In this document: positions 25,211-32,570 of the stretch, one piece after another
Position numbering within the stretch: position 1 is the stretch's first letter
How the letters are laid out: each line of letters starts with the position of its first letter
Source of the DNA: Chryseobacterium limigenitum
Lineage (GTDB): Bacteria; Bacteroidota; Bacteroidia; Flavobacteriales; Weeksellaceae
Reading direction: 5' to 3'
DNA length: 32,570 nt
Assembly: GCF_900114875.1 (NCBI RefSeq)
Contig: NZ_FPKW01000030.1
Location: 1 to 32,570, forward strand
Translations under genes and position numbers: made by a program
Notes under the pieces: generated by a model
Databases searched by the model: none
Seen by the model: the letters and a program-made list of their open reading frames with translations, nothing else
Told to the model about the DNA's origin: nothing

Positions 25211-26884
25211 ATGGAAACCATACAACAACTAGTACAACAAATAAAACCGCAAATCCCCATCAGGGAACTACAGCTTCCCGATGGAGACAGCCTCAACGAA
25301 ATGTGGCTCAAGTACGGAACGGAAGGAATATCGGAATTTCTAAAAAGCGATGCTTCTTCTCAAAAATCTTCTGAAGGATTAAAAATTCTCAGCGATTACA
25401 AACTCAGTTTTGAAGGGAAAGCAGGAACGTATCTGGTCATCGGAAAGCTGTCGATGGAAATGCAAAATATGAAAATTTCCTTGCAAATCATCGATCGTGC
25501 TACCCAACGAAAACACCGTCTGAAAATAGACCTTTTTGAATTTGCCCACGTACAATTCCAGTGTAAGGAGCTTTCGGAAAAACAAAACTTGGATTACAAT
25601 ACACTCGAAGCGGACTTAATTCGCTTGACGGATTTACTTGAAGTCTACCGTGAAGAATTATTTGAAGCGGAAGTCAATCCCATCAGCGAACAATATTCCG
25701 CAAAAGAACTCACTCCAAAAGCATCTGAAAATGCGATGGAGTTCTTATCCAAACCGAACCTCCTGAAAAATATGGACACACTATTGGAGCAGAGCGGAAT
25801 TATAGGAGAAGAAGATAATCGAATGATGCTCTTTGTAATTGCTTCGGGATATAAAATGCCGTACTTACTCCACGCCTTAATACAGGGAACATCAGGCGAA
25901 GGTAAAAGTCATTTATTAAATTCCATCGCCCAATGTATGCCACAGGAAGATGTAATGAACACCACAAGGATCACCAAAAAGTCCTTGTACCACTACCAAG
26001 ATAAGGAATTAACCAACAAACTCATTTTAATACAGGATTTTGATGGCTTAGATGAAGAAGCCCAATTTGCCTTTAGGGAAATGCAGTCGGCAAAGTTTTT
26101 AACTTCTTCCACTGTCTCGAAAGACCAATTCGGAAACGTGAGAGGAAAACTAAAGCAGGTTAACTGCCACTTCGCCAGTTTGACCGCTACCACCAAAGCA
26201 GAAGTCTACTATGATAATATGTCCCGTTCGGTGGTGATCGGAGTGGATGAAAGTTTAGAACAAACCCTGCGTATCGTAAAGCAACAGAACCAAAAGATTG
26301 CAGGATTGATTGATACCGATAAGGAACAGCAGGCTAAGGAACTCTTAAGAAATTCTATCAGGGTTTTAAAATCCTATATCGTAGTCAATCCTTATGCAGA
26401 TAAAATAATGCTTCCCCTCGAAGCCAAAATGTTAAGACGGTTAAACAGTCAGTTTCAAAATTTTGTTTCACAGATTACGATTCTGCATCAGTACCAACGG
26501 AAAACAGATTCAAAAGGAAGGCTGATTGCTACTAAAGAAGATATTCTGAAAGCAGTTGAAATATTTTTCAGTGCGATTATGATTAAAGTAGATGAACTGG
26601 ACGGCAGTACCCGACAGTTCTTTGAAAAAATGAAAAGCTATGTCAGAAAGCAACCCAAAGGAACAACCCACCGTTTTACGGCAAGGGAGATCCGTCAGGA
26701 GATGAACATCAGCAAATCCACCAATTTTAAATATTTCACGATGCTACAGGAACTGGAATATATCCAAGCGGTGGAAGGCTCGGTCAACAGAGGCTTCAAA
26801 TATTTGATTACCCATTGGGACGATATAGAGAAACTCCGCACCAAAATCAAAAGCGAACTAACCCAGCAATTGGAGGAGTTATGA
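25211..26884 (+). CDS. AAA-type ATPase/helicase-like replication protein
   Basis: The protein has 557 residues. Walker A is GTSGEGKS (about 225-232) and Walker B LILIQDFDGLDEEA (about 271-284). Further motifs are SLTATTKAEVYYDNMSRSVVIGVDES (about 325-350, sensor/arginine-finger region). The C-terminus (about 485-545) reads like a winged helix (FTAREIRQEMNISKSTNFKYFTMLQELEYIQ). With the Toprim-like protein just upstream this is a primase-helicase pair for element replication. The stop is UGA and overlaps the next ATG. Confidence 0.75.
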   Translation: METIQQLVQQIKPQIPIRELQLPDGDSLNEMWLKYGTEGISEFLKSDASSQKSSEGLKILSDYKLSFEGKAGTYLVIGKLSMEMQNMKISLQIIDRATQRKHRLKIDLFEFAHVQFQCKELSEKQNLDYNTLEADLIRLTDLLEVYREELFEAEVNPISEQYSAKELTPKASENAMEFLSKPNLLKNMDTLLEQSGIIGEEDNRMMLFVIASGYKMPYLLHALIQGTSGEGKSHLLNSIAQCMPQEDVMNTTRITKKSLYHYQDKELTNKLILIQDFDGLDEEAQFAFREMQSAKFLTSSTVSKDQFGNVRGKLKQVNCHFASLTATTKAEVYYDNMSRSVVIGVDESLEQTLRIVKQQNQKIAGLIDTDKEQQAKELLRNSIRVLKSYIVVNPYADKIMLPLEAKMLRRLNSQFQNFVSQITILHQYQRKTDSKGRLIATKEDILKAVEIFFSAIMIKVDELDGSTRQFFEKMKSYVRKQPKGTTHRFTAREIRQEMNISKSTNFKYFTMLQELEYIQAVEGSVNRGFKYLITHWDDIEKLRTKIKSELTQQLEEL

Positions 26885-27009
26885 AACCGCCAAAGAACCA
26901 CCACAGCCCCCTGAAATTGGGCAATACGCCGTTGGTGTTCGGTGTTTCGGACACTCTGCATAAGCAAAGAAATAGCCAAAACCACGATATAGAGACTAAA
27001 CACAATTAA
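26881..27009 (+). CDS. Short polar hypothetical protein
   Basis: A 42-residue frame (MKPPKNHHSPLKLGN and onward) starts in the ATGA overlap with the previous stop and ends with TAA 26 bases before the first recombinase. It is basic and His-rich, with no hydrophobic segment. The overlap suggests translational coupling. Its size makes it doubtful. Confidence 0.4.
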   Translation: MKPPKNHHSPLKLGNTPLVFGVSDTLHKQRNSQNHDIETKHN

Positions 27010-27035
27010 AAAATTACTATCAAATAATACCATCT

Positions 27036-27965
27036 ATGAAGAAGGAAATACAGACCCCAAGCTACCAAACGCTGTTGAAAGATTTTGACAGTTTTATTAC
27101 CGTAAGAAATTACAAATTAGGCAGAGGCGGTAAGATGCACCAAAATGCCGTTACCGAATTTCTGATGTGGATGGAAGAAAACGGAGTGACGAAAATTAAA
27201 GAGGTAACGAGTACGGAAATGATTCTGTACTATGAATACCTGATCACTCGTCCCAATAAACGTAGAGAAGGAACACTTGCTGAACAAACCATCAAAAGCC
27301 GTTTATATTCTTTGAGTTTGTTTATGCAAAATTTATTGGAGAACAGAACCATTGACAGTGGGTTCTATATTCCAAGCTACGGAGGTAGCGAAACTTCCAA
27401 AATCCGAAATACCTTAACCGTTGAAGAAATTAAATTGGTTTATGCCTATTGTGAAAACGACTTGGAGAGTGCCTTACTCTCGGTTGCTTATGGTTGCGGA
27501 CTCAGACGAAGCGAACTGGAAAGCCTGAATGTTCGGGATATCCAATTATCTACAGGAGAATTAATTGTTCGGGAAGGTAAAGGAAGCAAGAGACGGGTTG
27601 TTCCTATGAGTGATACCGTCATCGAATCAGTACGAAAATATATTCATAACGAAAGACACGAACGAATATTAAACAGTGAGCATTTTGAGGATGCTTTTTT
27701 TGTGAATATGAGGGGAAGCCGTATGAGGGGTGAGCATCTCAATGATACCCTCAAAAAAATGATTGAGCAGACAAACAGTTACGAATTGGTGCAAAAAGAA
27801 ATCACTTTGCACTGTCTACGCCACAGCATCGCCAACCATTTGGCGGAAAACCACGCAGGTATAGAATTTATAAGACGGTTTTTAGGACATACCGAAATCA
27901 ATACCGCCTATATCTATGCCATCAAAAACAAGAAACGAAATAAAGTAACCTCCCTTTTTAAATAA
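27036..27965 (+). CDS. Tyrosine recombinase (integrase), intact catalytic set
   Basis: The protein has 309 residues. The N-terminal SAM-like DNA-binding domain (about 10-105) precedes the catalytic domain with GCGLRRSE (Arg 157), GKGSKRR (Lys 182 or 185), LHCLRHS (His 259, Arg 262), GHTEINT (His 285) and the nucleophile in AYIYAI (Tyr 294). All six residues are present, so it should be active in XerC/D-like strand exchange. It is followed after 4 bases by a second recombinase; the pair probably integrates and excises the element. Confidence 0.9.
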   Translation: MKKEIQTPSYQTLLKDFDSFITVRNYKLGRGGKMHQNAVTEFLMWMEENGVTKIKEVTSTEMILYYEYLITRPNKRREGTLAEQTIKSRLYSLSLFMQNLLENRTIDSGFYIPSYGGSETSKIRNTLTVEEIKLVYAYCENDLESALLSVAYGCGLRRSELESLNVRDIQLSTGELIVREGKGSKRRVVPMSDTVIESVRKYIHNERHERILNSEHFEDAFFVNMRGSRMRGEHLNDTLKKMIEQTNSYELVQKEITLHCLRHSIANHLAENHAGIEFIRRFLGHTEINTAYIYAIKNKKRNKVTSLFK

Positions 27966-27969
27966 TAGA

Positions 27970-28842
27970 ATGATGAAAAAGCAAACTCTTGAACAGTTTT
28001 TATTGGAGCAATATGCTCCCCAGACTGCAAAAACTTATTTATTTGCCATTGAGCATTTTCTCAAAATGAATCCGAAAGCAAAGCGGTATGGCTACCGACA
28101 TATCGTTTCCTATATGGAGCAGATTGCCCAAAAGCAATCCAACCCACACTACAGGGTAGTCATTCTTTCAGCCATCAAAAAATATTACGATTATTTGGTG
28201 ATGACAGGATACAGAACCGATCATCCCTGCAAGCTCTTGAACATCAAAGTCAAACACAATCAGCCAATTCAGGTGCAGGATTTATTTACGAGTGAGGAAC
28301 TGCAACTGCTGTTGAACCGTGAAAACCGTTATCAGTTTATCGACTCCCGAAATGCGGTGGTATTGTCCCTGCTTATCTATCAGGGATTAGCTAGTGACGA
28401 AATCGTCAACCTTCGGGTAAAGAATATTGATCTGGACGAAGGAACGGTCTATGTAAAAGCGTCTGCTAATCTGAACCGCAGGACGCTTGAACTGCTCAAT
28501 AAACAAATGATGGTATTTTCAAAATACATCAATGAATCACGCCCGAAACTTTTACGCTCCGATACAGATAAACTCATCATTACAAAGCTCGGCAAACCAA
28601 TGAGTGTGGATTCTGTACAAGCAATGATCGAACCTTTAAAAGGATTGTTCCCCGACAAAAAACTCTGTCCGCAAACCATTCGGATGAGTGTGATCTGCAA
28701 TTGGCTGAACGATAAAAAACTGCCGTTAGAAAAGGTACAGGAGTTAGCGGGTCACAAGTGGCCGGGTACGACCGAAAAATATTTTAAAGCGGATAGTGAA
28801 CAGCAGAGAGAATTGATTAATCGGTTTTTTCCTTCGCTGTAA
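27970..28842 (+). CDS. Tandem tyrosine recombinase, catalytically degenerate
   Basis: The protein has 290 residues and is homologous in layout to the preceding gene. The first catalytic Arg is replaced by Ala 141 (YQGLASDE where YGLRxSE is usual), and the His of HxxR by Gln 235 (PQTIRMS). Arg 238, His 262 (AGHKWPG) and Tyr 271 (EKYFKA) remain. It therefore probably cannot cleave normally by itself and may be a partner of the first recombinase in a heterotetramer or a directionality factor. The 4-base gap to the first gene supports a joint function. Confidence 0.8.
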   Translation: MMKKQTLEQFLLEQYAPQTAKTYLFAIEHFLKMNPKAKRYGYRHIVSYMEQIAQKQSNPHYRVVILSAIKKYYDYLVMTGYRTDHPCKLLNIKVKHNQPIQVQDLFTSEELQLLLNRENRYQFIDSRNAVVLSLLIYQGLASDEIVNLRVKNIDLDEGTVYVKASANLNRRTLELLNKQMMVFSKYINESRPKLLRSDTDKLIITKLGKPMSVDSVQAMIEPLKGLFPDKKLCPQTIRMSVICNWLNDKKLPLEKVQELAGHKWPGTTEKYFKADSEQQRELINRFFPSL

Positions 28843-28847
28843 TTTAT

Positions 28848-28855
28848 TAATTTTG
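28848..28855 (+). promoter_or_regulatory. -7 promoter element TAATTTTG for PRTase-CE/NADAR
   Basis: Matches TAnnTTTG, ends 18 bases before ATG 28874, and gives this pair its own promoter independent of the integrases. Confidence 0.5.
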
Positions 28856-28873
28856 CTTTCTTTACAAATTACC

Positions 28874-29917
28874 ATGAAAGAAATCGCAGATAGTATAGTT
28901 GAAACGATAAAAGATTACAGAAATGATGACGGCATATTTTTGGATGCAGACCATGTAATAAACTGGGCAGATCAATTCGGAGAAAATGCAGAGTTTATGC
29001 TCAACGAAATAAACTATATACTGCCACAGGTTTATATTTCAAAAGCAACGGCAAAAGATTTTATTGACGGGCATATAAAAGCATTGCAAAGAAAATTTGG
29101 TTATTCGAGTATAACAGAATTACTTATCAACACTGAGTTTTTGTGTATGCAAGAAGAACACAAAAGCCAGCCTGCTATTTTAAGCATTCTCGAAAATTTA
29201 TTAGATGAAAAATATGGTGAATCCTATTTAAAGTACAATACATATCCGAAAGTTAACTTTGTATACTTTGATGATATTCTAGCTTCAGGAAGTACAGTGG
29301 GTAAACATTTATTAGAATGGCTAAACTCAAATAATTTTGAAGGAGTAAAAAATGCAGATAATATTATAAATGGTAGTTATAAATTATCGGTAAATCTATT
29401 TTGTTATCATACTTGGGGACGCTCCTTTCAGGAGTTTAGATTATTAAAGACATTTGAAAATAAAATTGACAAGAGGATTTTGTGGTTTAGGAATTTCGAA
29501 ATTCAGAACCACGCAAAATGGCATAATCAGTCGCTGAATATCGCATTCCCAACTGAAGAGCAACCTGCCAATGTTAAATCGTATTTAGCAAATCTTTCCG
29601 CTGAAAAATATGAGGATTATGCGTACAGGAAAGAAGGAACACCTGCTGATGAAGGCTTTTTTACAACGCCTGAAAACAGGATTATTTATGAAAATATTCT
29701 TCTCCAAAAAGGACTTTCAATCATTAACATGATCAAAGGAGAAGTAAAACCAAACCTGCGACCACTGGGGTTGATAAACCCATCATATAAGACTTTTGGA
29801 CTTGGAACGCATTTCTTTACGTGGCGTAATATTCCCAATAATAGTCCGTTAGTATTTTGGTGGGAAGTGCAAGGACATGACTGGAAACCACTTTTTCCTG
29901 TTGCAAATCGTGGATAA
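28874..29917 (+). CDS. PRTase-CE-like phosphoribosyltransferase-fold protein
   Basis: The protein has 347 residues from ATG 28874 (MKEIADSIVETIKDY), chosen because it follows its own promoter; the open frame begins at 28853. Central VYFDDILASGSTVGKHLLEWL (about 136-156) matches the PRPP-binding loop (DDxxxTG/SGST), which here has Ser for the usual Thr-Gly. The region before it is helical (FLCMQEEHKSQPAILSILENLL) and a long C-terminal part follows (EGFFTTPENRIIYENILLQKG). This matches the PRTase-CE family described in conflict systems. Its substrate is unknown; coupling to NADAR points to nucleotide or ADP-ribose chemistry. Family assignment is from memory. Confidence 0.7.
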   Translation: MKEIADSIVETIKDYRNDDGIFLDADHVINWADQFGENAEFMLNEINYILPQVYISKATAKDFIDGHIKALQRKFGYSSITELLINTEFLCMQEEHKSQPAILSILENLLDEKYGESYLKYNTYPKVNFVYFDDILASGSTVGKHLLEWLNSNNFEGVKNADNIINGSYKLSVNLFCYHTWGRSFQEFRLLKTFENKIDKRILWFRNFEIQNHAKWHNQSLNIAFPTEEQPANVKSYLANLSAEKYEDYAYRKEGTPADEGFFTTPENRIIYENILLQKGLSIINMIKGEVKPNLRPLGLINPSYKTFGLGTHFFTWRNIPNNSPLVFWWEVQGHDWKPLFPVANRG

Positions 29918-29946
29918 TATCAAAAAAAATGTTTTAATTTGTACCA

Positions 29947-30561
29947 ATGAAAATAAGTGAAAGAACGTATAATAAGAAGGAAGTAATTACATTCAGTAAA
30001 ACGACCGGAGAATTTGGTGGGCTTTCCAATATGGCTTCAGGGTATTCGTTGTTTGTCAACGAAACCAATATTGCCAATACCGAAATCCTTTACCAAGCGT
30101 GTAGATTTCCTTTGTTTCCAAAAATCCAAGAGGAAATTATATCTCATTCAAATCCGATGGAAGCGAAAGAGATAAGCCGAAAGTATATTCAATATTCAAG
30201 GCAAGACTGGGAAGTAGTTAAGTTTGATATCATGAAATGGTGTTTGCAAATAAAACTCCTGCAAAATTTTGGGAAATTCTCCAATCTTCTTTTAAGTACA
30301 GATAATACTCCGATTGTTGAGTTTTCTATGAAAGATAATGTTTGGGGAGCTATTCCAGTAAATAAGGATTTATTAAAAGGTAAAAATGCTTTAGGAAGGC
30401 TCTTAATGGAAATTCGGGAGTCTTATGCAAAAAAAATGATTGTAATGGATTCTGTAAGTCCTTTGAATGTACCTGCATTTTTATTGTTTGATCAACCAAT
30501 TGATAAGACTCATAAACCTGAATTTGTAATTGAAGACCTTGATGATATTTATATTTATTAA
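29947..30561 (+). CDS. NADAR-domain protein (YbiA-like)
   Basis: The protein has 204 residues. NADAR signatures are FGGLSNMASGY (about 23-33), TEILYQACRFP (about 46-56), NPMEAKEIS (about 75-83), FDIMKWCLQIKLLQN (about 98-112), VEFSMKDNVWG (about 126-136) and GKNALGRLLMEIRES (about 147-161). NADAR proteins cleave N-glycosidic bonds of nucleotide intermediates or reverse ADP-ribosylation of DNA, and often sit beside toxins. Thirty bases separate it from the PRTase-CE-like gene, and a near-consensus -7 box (TTAATTTG) ends 5 bases before the start, giving an almost leaderless internal promoter. The pair is likely a conflict module. Confidence 0.85.
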   Translation: MKISERTYNKKEVITFSKTTGEFGGLSNMASGYSLFVNETNIANTEILYQACRFPLFPKIQEEIISHSNPMEAKEISRKYIQYSRQDWEVVKFDIMKWCLQIKLLQNFGKFSNLLLSTDNTPIVEFSMKDNVWGAIPVNKDLLKGKNALGRLLMEIRESYAKKMIVMDSVSPLNVPAFLLFDQPIDKTHKPEFVIEDLDDIYIY

Positions 30562-30584
30562 GAAATAACTAATAAAAGTTTTTT

Positions 30585-30610
30585 AAAGTTCTCAAATTGA
30601 GAACTTTTTG
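30585..30610 (+). terminator. Terminator after the NADAR gene
   Basis: AAAGTTCTC / GAGAACTTT, a 9-bp stem with a short loop AAATT, is followed by T residues. It separates the conflict module from the Rhs tip. Confidence 0.75.
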
Positions 30611-30674
30611 TCTTTCCAAATTATGATAATTGATGAAATAAACTTACTTTCGTCATTAGAATTAAGACAAAACT

Positions 30675-31625
30675 TTGATCAACACGTATTCACATATCGA
30701 AGGTTTAAAAAAGGCGTATAAGTATAAGTACAACGGAAAAGAGTTGCAGGAGTCTGGGATGTATGATTATGGGGCAAGATTCTATATGGCAGATATTGGG
30801 AGATGGGGTGTGGTTGACCCAATGGCGGAGAAATATCATGCTTTTAGTCCGTACAATTATGTTTTAGGCGATCCTATTGCTAACTATGATCCAGATGGAA
30901 TGCAGGTAGAGAATGATTACAAACTTCTTAAGAATGGAGAGGTTAAGCTGATCAAAGAAACCAATGATAAATCCGACACTTTATATGCAACTGATAAGAA
31001 TGGTAAAGTAGATAAAGGCAACAGTGTAACAGTAGCAAAAGCAAGTGCGAATAGTGGAAGTATTATTTCTGATTTAGCAGCAGGTGCAATACCGGATAAT
31101 ACTCGATATGGTTACCTTAGTGGAAGTGACGGAGAAAAAATGTTTCCATTGGGCATAAATAGAACAAGAACAACCAATGCTTCAGATGCTGCTAACGTTT
31201 TTGTATTTGCCGCTAATAATTCAAATGTTGAATGGGGATTGGCTGGTTATAATACTGGTAATAATATGACTTATGCTCTTTGGACGGGGCATAATACTGA
31301 AAGAACACCAAGCAGTATTTTATATCAGGGCATCTCAAAACTATCATTTGAAATTCATAGTCATCCTGGGGATGTAACAATACCATCACCTATTAATAGT
31401 GCAAATAAAGGAGATTATTCATCTGCAGGAAATATTAATAATCTTTTTAATGACAATAAAAGTTATCCATATCCCCGACATTTTATGTATTCTAATAAAG
31501 GACATCATTTATGGGAATATAATTATACATCAGCAGGAGACACTCGTTATTATCCCGGAAGACCCGGAGTAAATAAACCAATGCCTGTTGGAAGTACTAT
31601 TAACTTAAGAGCATTAAGAAAATGA
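30675..31625 (+). CDS. Orphan Rhs tip with JAB-type metalloprotease-like toxin domain
   Basis: The protein has 316 residues, open from TTG 30675; an in-frame TAA lies 10 bases upstream, so the long Rhs shell is missing. Residues ~15-75 are the core end (YKYNGKELQESG, DIGRWGVVDPMAEKY, YDPDGMQ). After a variable linker comes a JAB/MPN-like domain: VEWGLAGY (Glu 187), EIHSHPGD (His 228 and 230), IPSPINSANKGDY (Ser 238, Asp 247), the metal-binding set of JAMM peptidases, with a longer Ser-Asp spacing than usual. It is probably a displaced toxin cassette that becomes active if it recombines behind an Rhs core. The start codon is uncertain. Confidence 0.75.
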   Translation: MINTYSHIEGLKKAYKYKYNGKELQESGMYDYGARFYMADIGRWGVVDPMAEKYHAFSPYNYVLGDPIANYDPDGMQVENDYKLLKNGEVKLIKETNDKSDTLYATDKNGKVDKGNSVTVAKASANSGSIISDLAAGAIPDNTRYGYLSGSDGEKMFPLGINRTRTTNASDAANVFVFAANNSNVEWGLAGYNTGNNMTYALWTGHNTERTPSSILYQGISKLSFEIHSHPGDVTIPSPINSANKGDYSSAGNINNLFNDNKSYPYPRHFMYSNKGHHLWEYNYTSAGDTRYYPGRPGVNKPMPVGSTINLRALRK

Positions 31626-32152
31626 AAAATATAATACTGATAACTTTACTATTAACAATTTACTCTTGTGAAAGAGAAGTTAAAAACCCTTACTTTACCT
31701 CTGATGAGATCTATAAAACGGTCTTAAAAAGTACAGATATTATTCATAGAGATATCGCAAAAAATACAGGGCTTTTTTATGTTCTTAATCGATATGACAC
31801 ATTAATTGTTATGGCTGTTCCATATGAAAATGTCATTAATCCTACTTTTATGATAAAAAAAGAGGGAACATTTTATACGGATTGTTGTAAAATTATAGTA
31901 ACCAAACCTTATCGTCCAAAGTTTCAAATGATTAAAAATCCAAATAAGCTTAAACAAAATGATGTTGCTAAATATCTAGATATATATGACGGCAATGAAT
32001 ATCAGAAAGGTGTTATGTACAAGATAAAAGATTTAAATCATTTAGAATTAATTGCAAAGGGAGATTTAAGGCAATATTTTTATCCTATAAAAGAATACGA
32101 ATTAGTTCCACCACCACCGCCAAAAGAATATTTAGGTAAGCCTTATAAATAA
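31622..32152 (+). CDS. Candidate lipoprotein immunity to the JAB-tip toxin
   Basis: The protein has 176 residues with a lipoprotein signal (KNIILITLLLTIYSC, lipid-bearing Cys 16). It starts in the ATGA overlap with the Rhs tip. The mature part has beta-rich stretches and ends in a Pro-rich VPPPPPKEYLGKPYK. No family recognised. Overlap with a toxin gene and predicted periplasmic or outer-membrane location fit an immunity protein, an inference from context. A terminator follows. Confidence 0.7.
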   Translation: MKNIILITLLLTIYSCEREVKNPYFTSDEIYKTVLKSTDIIHRDIAKNTGLFYVLNRYDTLIVMAVPYENVINPTFMIKKEGTFYTDCCKIIVTKPYRPKFQMIKNPNKLKQNDVAKYLDIYDGNEYQKGVMYKIKDLNHLELIAKGDLRQYFYPIKEYELVPPPPPKEYLGKPYK

Positions 32153-32156
32153 CCGA

Positions 32157-32190
32157 AAACCCTCGCAAAAATGCGAGGGTTTATTGTTTT
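32157..32190 (+). terminator. Terminator after the immunity gene
   Basis: AACCCTCGCA / TGCGAGGGTT, a perfect 10-bp stem (32158-32167 with 32172-32181) with loop AAAA, is followed by a T-rich tract. Confidence 0.8.
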
Positions 32191-32277
32191 AAAGTGCAGC
32201 CACATTTTTATTAAAGAAGTCTTTAAACTTAGATTTAGTGAGCATGGAGTTGCTAACTTTGTTAGGACACAATTCTT

Positions 32278-32300
32278 ATACTCTTTATCTTTAAGAGTAT
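32278..32300 (+). promoter_or_regulatory. Hairpin over the IS start codon
   Basis: ATACTCTT / AAGAGTAT (32278-32285 with 32293-32300) reaches into the ATG at 32299. Such hairpins keep IS genes silent when transcription enters from outside. A TAACTTTG box lies at 32254-32261. Confidence 0.5.
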
Positions 32301-32570
32301 GAAAAAGATCAGAAAAAATTACAGTCTAGAGTTTAAGATCCAAGCAGTATCTTTAAGTGAGCAGCGAGGCAATGTATCCTCGGTAGCTGAAGAATTGGGG
32401 ATCTGTAAAGAAAGTCTCGTTAATTGGCGAAAACTTCACAAAGAAGGTAAACTTAGCAAGGAAAAACAAATATCCTCTGATCCAATAAGGGAAGAGTTAT
32501 TGAGACTTCGCAAAGAACTAGAAGAAACAAAGCTTGAACGTGATATCTTAAAAAAGGCGGTAGGCATCTT
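32299..32570 (+). CDS. IS3-family transposase OrfA, 5' part
   Basis: The frame is open to the window end (90 codons seen). The N-terminus (KIRKNYSLEFKIQAVSLSEQRGNVSSVAEELGI, then SLVNWRKLHKEG) is the helix-turn-helix of IS3 OrfA. Behind it comes the leucine-zipper (EELLRLRKELEETKLERDILKKAVGIF). OrfB should follow by frameshift beyond the window. The insertion sequence starts after the JAB-tip cassette; its left end probably lies near TGTTAGGACACAA at 32260, which I could not confirm. Confidence 0.85.
   Translation, partial: MKKIRKNYSLEFKIQAVSLSEQRGNVSSVAEELGICKESLVNWRKLHKEGKLSKEKQISSDPIREELLRLRKELEETKLERDILKKAVGI

Larger units (their letters stand above)
18700..28842 (+). mobile_element. Integrative mobilizable element core
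   Basis: Ten co-oriented genes encode a membrane protein, lipoprotein, MobC-like protein, relaxase, coupling ATPase, small membrane protein, primase-like protein, AAA-type ATPase, small protein and two tyrosine recombinases. There is no type IV secretion channel (no VirB4/TraG-N, TraJ/K/M/N), so transfer would need a helper. I could not define the attachment sites. Confidence 0.7.

Overview
The window reads as chromosome or large-contig DNA of a Flavobacteriia bacterium, most likely Weeksellaceae and close to Chryseobacterium. Signs are the low GC content, promoters of the TAnnTTTG type, Rhs toxin tips, GmrSD-like DUF262 genes, a lipoprotein resembling the Chryseobacterium protein-glutaminase, a histone-H1-like small protein and a Bacteroidota-style mobilization module. 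No housekeeping genes, tRNAs or rRNAs were seen, so the whole window is accessory DNA.

Layout. (1) 1-2.0 kb: the 3' end of an Rhs gene with a serine-hydrolase-like tip, its candidate immunity gene, and a small orphan gene between two copies of a diverged repeat that begins with a terminator. (2) 2.1-5.5 kb: two overlapping DUF262 genes, the second with a DUF1524 HNH-type end, forming a probable GmrSD-like defence pair. (3) 5.5-6.06 kb: a nested inverted repeat and a possible recombinase tail relic. (4) 6.06-9.2 kb, minus strand: three genes, two of which are open only if UGA is read as glycine. They are a 589-residue large serine recombinase with 14 in-frame UGA codons, a 50-residue protein, and a 282-residue replication-relaxation-like protein with 4 in-frame UGA codons. 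Every UGA I placed against a known motif falls where glycine is expected, and all three genes end in TAA or TAG. This is genetic code 25 (Absconditabacteria/SR1 and Gracilibacteria), embedded between genes that use UGA as stop. (5) 9.2-18.5 kb: mixed cargo, namely a small membrane protein, a divergently transcribed XRE regulator with clear operator-like repeats, three exported proteins, an H1-like protein, the glutaminase-like lipoprotein, a gene with a single in-frame UGA (15.4-15.8 kb) and two unrecognised minus-strand genes. (6) 18.8-28.8 kb: an integrative mobilizable module with a four-helix membrane protein, vWA-like lipoprotein, MobC-like protein, relaxase, VirD4/TraG-like coupling ATPase, Toprim primase-like protein, an AAA-type ATPase and two tandem tyrosine recombinases, the second with two missing catalytic residues. 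(7) 28.87-30.56 kb: a PRTase-CE-like gene followed by a NADAR gene, a likely nucleotide/ADP-ribose-based conflict system. (8) 30.67-32.15 kb: an orphan Rhs tip with a JAB-type metalloprotease-like domain and its candidate lipoprotein immunity gene. (9) 32.26 kb to the end: the start of an IS3-family insertion sequence.

How it works together: the window looks like a variable island bounded by Rhs toxin/immunity cassettes, carrying two likely anti-phage modules and one mobilizable element, and holding a segment whose genes cannot be fully translated by a standard-code host. In a standard-code cell the recombinase would stop after residue 26. The segment is therefore either transferred DNA from a UGA-glycine bacterium, inactive on arrival, or an assembly chimera. 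Read mapping across about 5.5 kb and 10 kb would settle this.
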